From contig JAGBSU010000173.1 of assembly GCA_017631705.1 (NCBI GenBank), forward strand, positions 1-6,859: 6,859 nt of DNA, written 5' to 3'. This document shows positions 4,722 through 6,859 of the stretch, piece after piece. The stretch's first letter is position 1. Each line of letters begins with the position of its first letter. The translations under genes were made by a program, and so were the position numbers. Under the pieces are notes generated by a model. That model ran no database searches, had not been told where the DNA came from, and saw nothing but the letters and a program-made list of their open reading frames with translations. Source of the stretch: Clostridia bacterium. Lineage in GTDB: Bacteria; Bacillota; Clostridia; Oscillospirales; Acutalibacteraceae.

Positions 4722-5645
4722 ATGGATTGGTTAGAAATTAAAATTGCCATTCCTACCGAAACGGTAGATGAAGCCTCAGCAATCGCCAATATGGTGGTGC
4801 CGTACGGCATCTATATTGAAGACTATAACGACTTGGAACAAGGCGCGTGGGAAATCGCTCATATCGATTTAATCGACGAAGATTTACTTAAAAAAGACCG
4901 TTCCACCGCCTATATCCACGTCTATTTTGACCCAACCGAAAACCCGGCAGAAGCGGTAGCTTTCCTAAAAGAACGCTATGCCGCGGCGAACATTTCGTGC
5001 ACGGTCGAAACCAACCACGTGCACGAACAGGATTGGGCAAACAATTGGAAAAAATATTTTAAACCCTTGTCTGTCGGCGAAAAATTGCTCATTTGCCCTT
5101 CGTGGGAAACGGTGGAGAATCCGGAACAACGCACCATTCTTTCCATCGACCCTGGCATGGCATTCGGTACGGGCGGTCACGATACGACCCGTATGGTACT
5201 CGAAGCGATGGAGCCGTTCATCACCCCCGACACCGCGGTGTTGGATGTCGGTTGTGGCAGCGGTGTACTCTCTATTGCCGCCTTGCTGTTAGGTGCTAAA
5301 AATGCCGTCGGTGTCGACATTGACGAACTGGCGGTCAAGATGGCGGTAGAAAATGGCTTGCAAAACGGCTTGCAACCGCCAAAATACACCATTTTACAAG
5401 GTGATTTGGTGCAAAAAATCTCCGGCACCTACGATTTGGTGGTTGCCAACATCGTAGCCGATGCGATTTTACTGTTATCACCTGCCATTCCCGCGTTTTT
5501 GAAACCCGACGCCACCTACATCGTTTCGGGTATTCTTGCCGAACGCGGCGACGAAGTAGCAAACGGCTTGTCCGCTTGCGGCTTTACCGTCTGTAAGCGT
5601 ATTGAACGCGGCGGTTGGGTATGCCTTGTTTGCCGAAAGGAGTAA
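4722..5645 (+). CDS. prmA: Ribosomal protein L11 methyltransferase
   Basis: The 307-residue product has the PrmA layout: an N-terminal substrate-recognition domain (about 1-100), a linker with the invariant WANNWKKYFKP (105-115), and a class I SAM-dependent methyltransferase domain. The PrmA-specific DPGMAFGTGGHDTT lies at 143-156. Motif I, VLDVGCGSG, is at 173-181, acidic D199 ends strand 2, and the catalytic-region motif is VVANI (240-244). It trimethylates the N-terminus and lysines of L11, whose gene lies 2.4 kb upstream. The ATG at 4722 is used because AAAGGGAG (4706-4713) precedes it and homologs start MxWLEIxI; the longer frame from 4617 would start inside the rplL terminator. rsmE begins 3 nt after the stop. 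Confidence 0.95.
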   Translation: MDWLEIKIAIPTETVDEASAIANMVVPYGIYIEDYNDLEQGAWEIAHIDLIDEDLLKKDRSTAYIHVYFDPTENPAEAVAFLKERYAAANISCTVETNHVHEQDWANNWKKYFKPLSVGEKLLICPSWETVENPEQRTILSIDPGMAFGTGGHDTTRMVLEAMEPFITPDTAVLDVGCGSGVLSIAALLLGAKNAVGVDIDELAVKMAVENGLQNGLQPPKYTILQGDLVQKISGTYDLVVANIVADAILLLSPAIPAFLKPDATYIVSGILAERGDEVANGLSACGFTVCKRIERGGWVCLVCRKE

Positions 5646-5648
5646 ACT

Positions 5649-6374
5649 ATGTCACGCTTTTTTGTTCCGCCGTTTTTCGGTGATACGGTGACAATCACGG
5701 GCGAAGACGCCCATCACATTTACCGCGTATTACGCATGAAAATCGGCGAAAAAATCACCGTATGCGACGGTATCGGTCACGATTACGCTTGTACCGTCAC
5801 AGCACTGTCGGACACCGATGTGCAGTTGCAAGTTGTCGAACAAAGCGAAACCACGTGTGAACCGACCACCGCGGTCACCTTGTATCAAGGCTTGCCCAAA
5901 AGCGATAAAATGGAATGGATTATCCAAAAATGTGTCGAAATCGGCATCACACGCATCGTGCCGGTTGCCATGTCGCGTAGTGTTGTCAAACTCAACGCCG
6001 CCGAGGGCGAGAAAAAACAAAAACGCTGGCAAAAAATCGCCGCCGGAGCCGCCGAACAAAGCGGTCGCGGCTGTATTCCCGAAGTGGCGTTACCGATTTC
6101 GTTTAACGAGGCGTTAAAACAACTGCAAAACGAATACGTTATCACCTTTTACGAGGGTGGCGGAGAATCGCTTTCCGCATTGGTGGATGCGAACACTCGT
6201 CAAGTTTCCATCGTTGTCGGTCCCGAGGGTGGATTTGATGTTTCGGAAATCGAACAACTGCAACAACACGGTGCCAAAACCGCCACACTCGGCAAACGCA
6301 TTTTGCGTTGCGAAACCGCACCGCTCGTGGCATTGTCGGTGATTATGCAATTAACGGAAAATTTGAATTTATGA
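5649..6374 (+). CDS. rsmE: 16S rRNA (uracil(1498)-N3)-methyltransferase
   Basis: The 241-residue product has the RsmE two-domain form. An N-terminal PUA-like RNA-binding domain (about 1-70) has the HHIYRVLRMKIGE stretch (22-34). A SPOUT/trefoil-knot methyltransferase domain follows, with GLPKSDKMEWIIQKCVEIGI (81-100), SRSVVK (109-114), AAEQSGR (134-140), VVGPEGGF (189-196) and LGKRILRCETA (214-224); the last two form the SAM-binding knot. It makes m3U1498 in helix 44 near the decoding site. Its ribosome binding site (AAAGGAG) lies in the last codons of prmA, so the two are co-translated; the prmA-rsmE pair is common in Firmicutes. Confidence 0.95.
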   Translation: MSRFFVPPFFGDTVTITGEDAHHIYRVLRMKIGEKITVCDGIGHDYACTVTALSDTDVQLQVVEQSETTCEPTTAVTLYQGLPKSDKMEWIIQKCVEIGITRIVPVAMSRSVVKLNAAEGEKKQKRWQKIAAGAAEQSGRGCIPEVALPISFNEALKQLQNEYVITFYEGGGESLSALVDANTRQVSIVVGPEGGFDVSEIEQLQQHGAKTATLGKRILRCETAPLVALSVIMQLTENLNL

Positions 6375-6402
6375 TTGAAAACCGCAAAAAATATGATATA
6401 AT
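6375..6402 (+). promoter_or_regulatory. Promoter of the DUF1858 gene
   Basis: TTGAAA (6375-6380), a 16-nt spacer, a TGA extended -10 (6394-6396) and consensus TATAAT (6397-6402) form one of the best promoters in the window. It begins directly after the rsmE stop codon. Confidence 0.8.
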
Positions 6403-6414
6403 AACCTTAAACCC

Positions 6415-6447
6415 GCCGTGTTGCGACACGGCATGCGGCTTTGCCGC
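6415..6447 (+). other. Tandem hairpins in the DUF1858 leader
   Basis: GCCGTGT-TGCG-ACACGGC (6415-6432) is followed after 2 nt by GCGGC-TTT-GCCGC (6435-6447). They start about 6 nt from the predicted transcript start and lack a U-tract, so they look like a 5'-end stabilising or regulatory structure rather than an rsmE terminator. Confidence 0.5.
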
Positions 6448-6486
6448 TTACAAGGCTAATAGTATCAAAAAAAGGAGAGAAGAAAT

Positions 6487-6684
6487 ATGGCTATTACAAA
6501 AGATATGATTATCGGTGATATTTTGGATATGGACAGAACGACTGCTCCGTACTTTTTAGAAATGGGTATGCATTGTTTGGGTTGCCCCTCGGCTCGTGGT
6601 GAAACGTTGGAGCAAGCCTGCGCCGTTCACGGTGTCGATGCCGATGAATTGGTGGAAAAAATCAACGCTCATCTTGAAAAATAA
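6487..6684 (+). CDS. DUF1858 / hybrid-cluster-protein-associated redox disulfide domain protein
   Basis: This is a 65-residue single-domain protein beginning MAITKDMIIGDILDMDRTTAPYF. The family landmark is the CxxC motif MHCLGCPSARGETLEQAC (C30, C33), followed by a third cysteine (C45) and AVHGVDADELVEKIN (46-60). Members resemble the N-terminal domain of ScdA-type iron-sulfur repair proteins and occur mostly in anaerobes; a redox or metal-cluster role is suspected but the exact function is not established. The start is supported by AAAGGAGAG about 8 nt upstream. It has its own strong promoter and a terminator, so it is a monocistronic unit unrelated in function to the flanking methyltransferases. 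Confidence 0.88.
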   Translation: MAITKDMIIGDILDMDRTTAPYFLEMGMHCLGCPSARGETLEQACAVHGVDADELVEKINAHLEK

Positions 6685-6689
6685 TTACG

Positions 6690-6717
6690 AAAGGCAGTCT
6701 TACACGGACTGCCTTTT
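6690..6717 (+). terminator. Intrinsic terminator after the DUF1858 gene (potentially bidirectional)
   Basis: AAAGGCAGTC (6690-6699) and GACTGCCTTT (6707-6716) form a 10-bp perfect stem with a 7-nt loop, ending in TTTT. The A-run on the left could allow termination from the opposite side as well, but it is short. Confidence 0.88.
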
Positions 6718-6724
6718 CACTTAA

Positions 6725-6821
6725 GCAGAGAAGTCATATCCGAACACGCTGAAAACGGCAGAATTTCGGTGCTTTTCGGATTGTCGGCGTCGTCAGGCGC
6801 CAGCCTTGCCGACTTCTCTGC
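6725..6821. repeat. Structured inverted-repeat element at the right edge
   Basis: A perfect 11-bp inverted repeat (GCAGAGAAGTC at 6725-6735, GACTTCTCTGC at 6811-6821) encloses 75 nt with two further stems: ATCCGAA/TTCGGAT (6738-6744 with 6775-6781) and GTCGGC/GCCGAC (6783-6788 with 6808-6813, overlapping the outer arm). No coding frame is apparent. Some words recall the 320-593 repeat, for example AGGCGCCAGCCTTG against AGGCGACAGCCTTG. Sequence to the window end (6822-6859) contains nothing else I can name. Confidence 0.5.
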
Positions 6822-6859
6822 ACCAAAAATCCCGCGAAATTCGGCTCGTTTTGAGTCAA

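Overview
The window is a low-to-moderate GC Gram-positive segment, most likely from a member of the Clostridia (an Oscillospirales-type gut anaerobe is my best guess). The reasons are the strong AGGAGG-type ribosome binding sites, the AddB start on the opposite strand, the zinc-ribbon form of L33, a Firmicutes-type L10 leader with an intrinsic attenuator, and a DUF1858 redox protein typical of anaerobes. The genus call is inference only.

Layout. At the left edge (1-129, minus strand) is the first 43 codons of addB, the recombination nuclease/helicase subunit. It diverges from a translation/secretion operon on the plus strand: rpmG (L33), secE, nusG, rplK (L11), rplA (L1), then a new promoter and L10 leader, rplJ (L10) and rplL (L7/L12), closed by a strong terminator. 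A separate unit follows: prmA (the L11 methyltransferase) and rsmE (16S rRNA U1498 methyltransferase), 3 nt apart. A small CxxC protein (DUF1858) with its own promoter and terminator comes last. The final ~140 bases are non-coding and strongly structured.

How the genes work together. L11, L1, L10 and L7/L12 build the two mobile stalks of the 50S subunit. PrmA methylates L11 made from the same locus, and RsmE modifies the 30S decoding region. NusG and SecE are transcription elongation and protein export factors. Ribosomal protein feedback is visible in RNA. Two sites (upstream of rplK and of rplA) carry the GUGGGAGG...UACCAC signature of the 23S rRNA L1-binding site, and the rplJ leader is a classic L10-type leader with mutually exclusive antiterminator and terminator.

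The most unusual content is a ~260-274 bp non-coding repeat present twice in the same orientation (320-593 and 3371-3631). One copy lies between the probable promoter and rpmG, the other between the L10 attenuator and rplJ. The copies are about 92% identical, begin at a TA dinucleotide, and have tRNA/tmRNA-3'-end-like terminal inverted repeats; copy 2 lacks 15 nt of its right end. At least two of the differences between copies are compensatory base-pair changes, so folding appears to be under selection or was inherited as a structured element. I read it as a MITE-like structured mobile element that has entered ribosomal-protein leaders.
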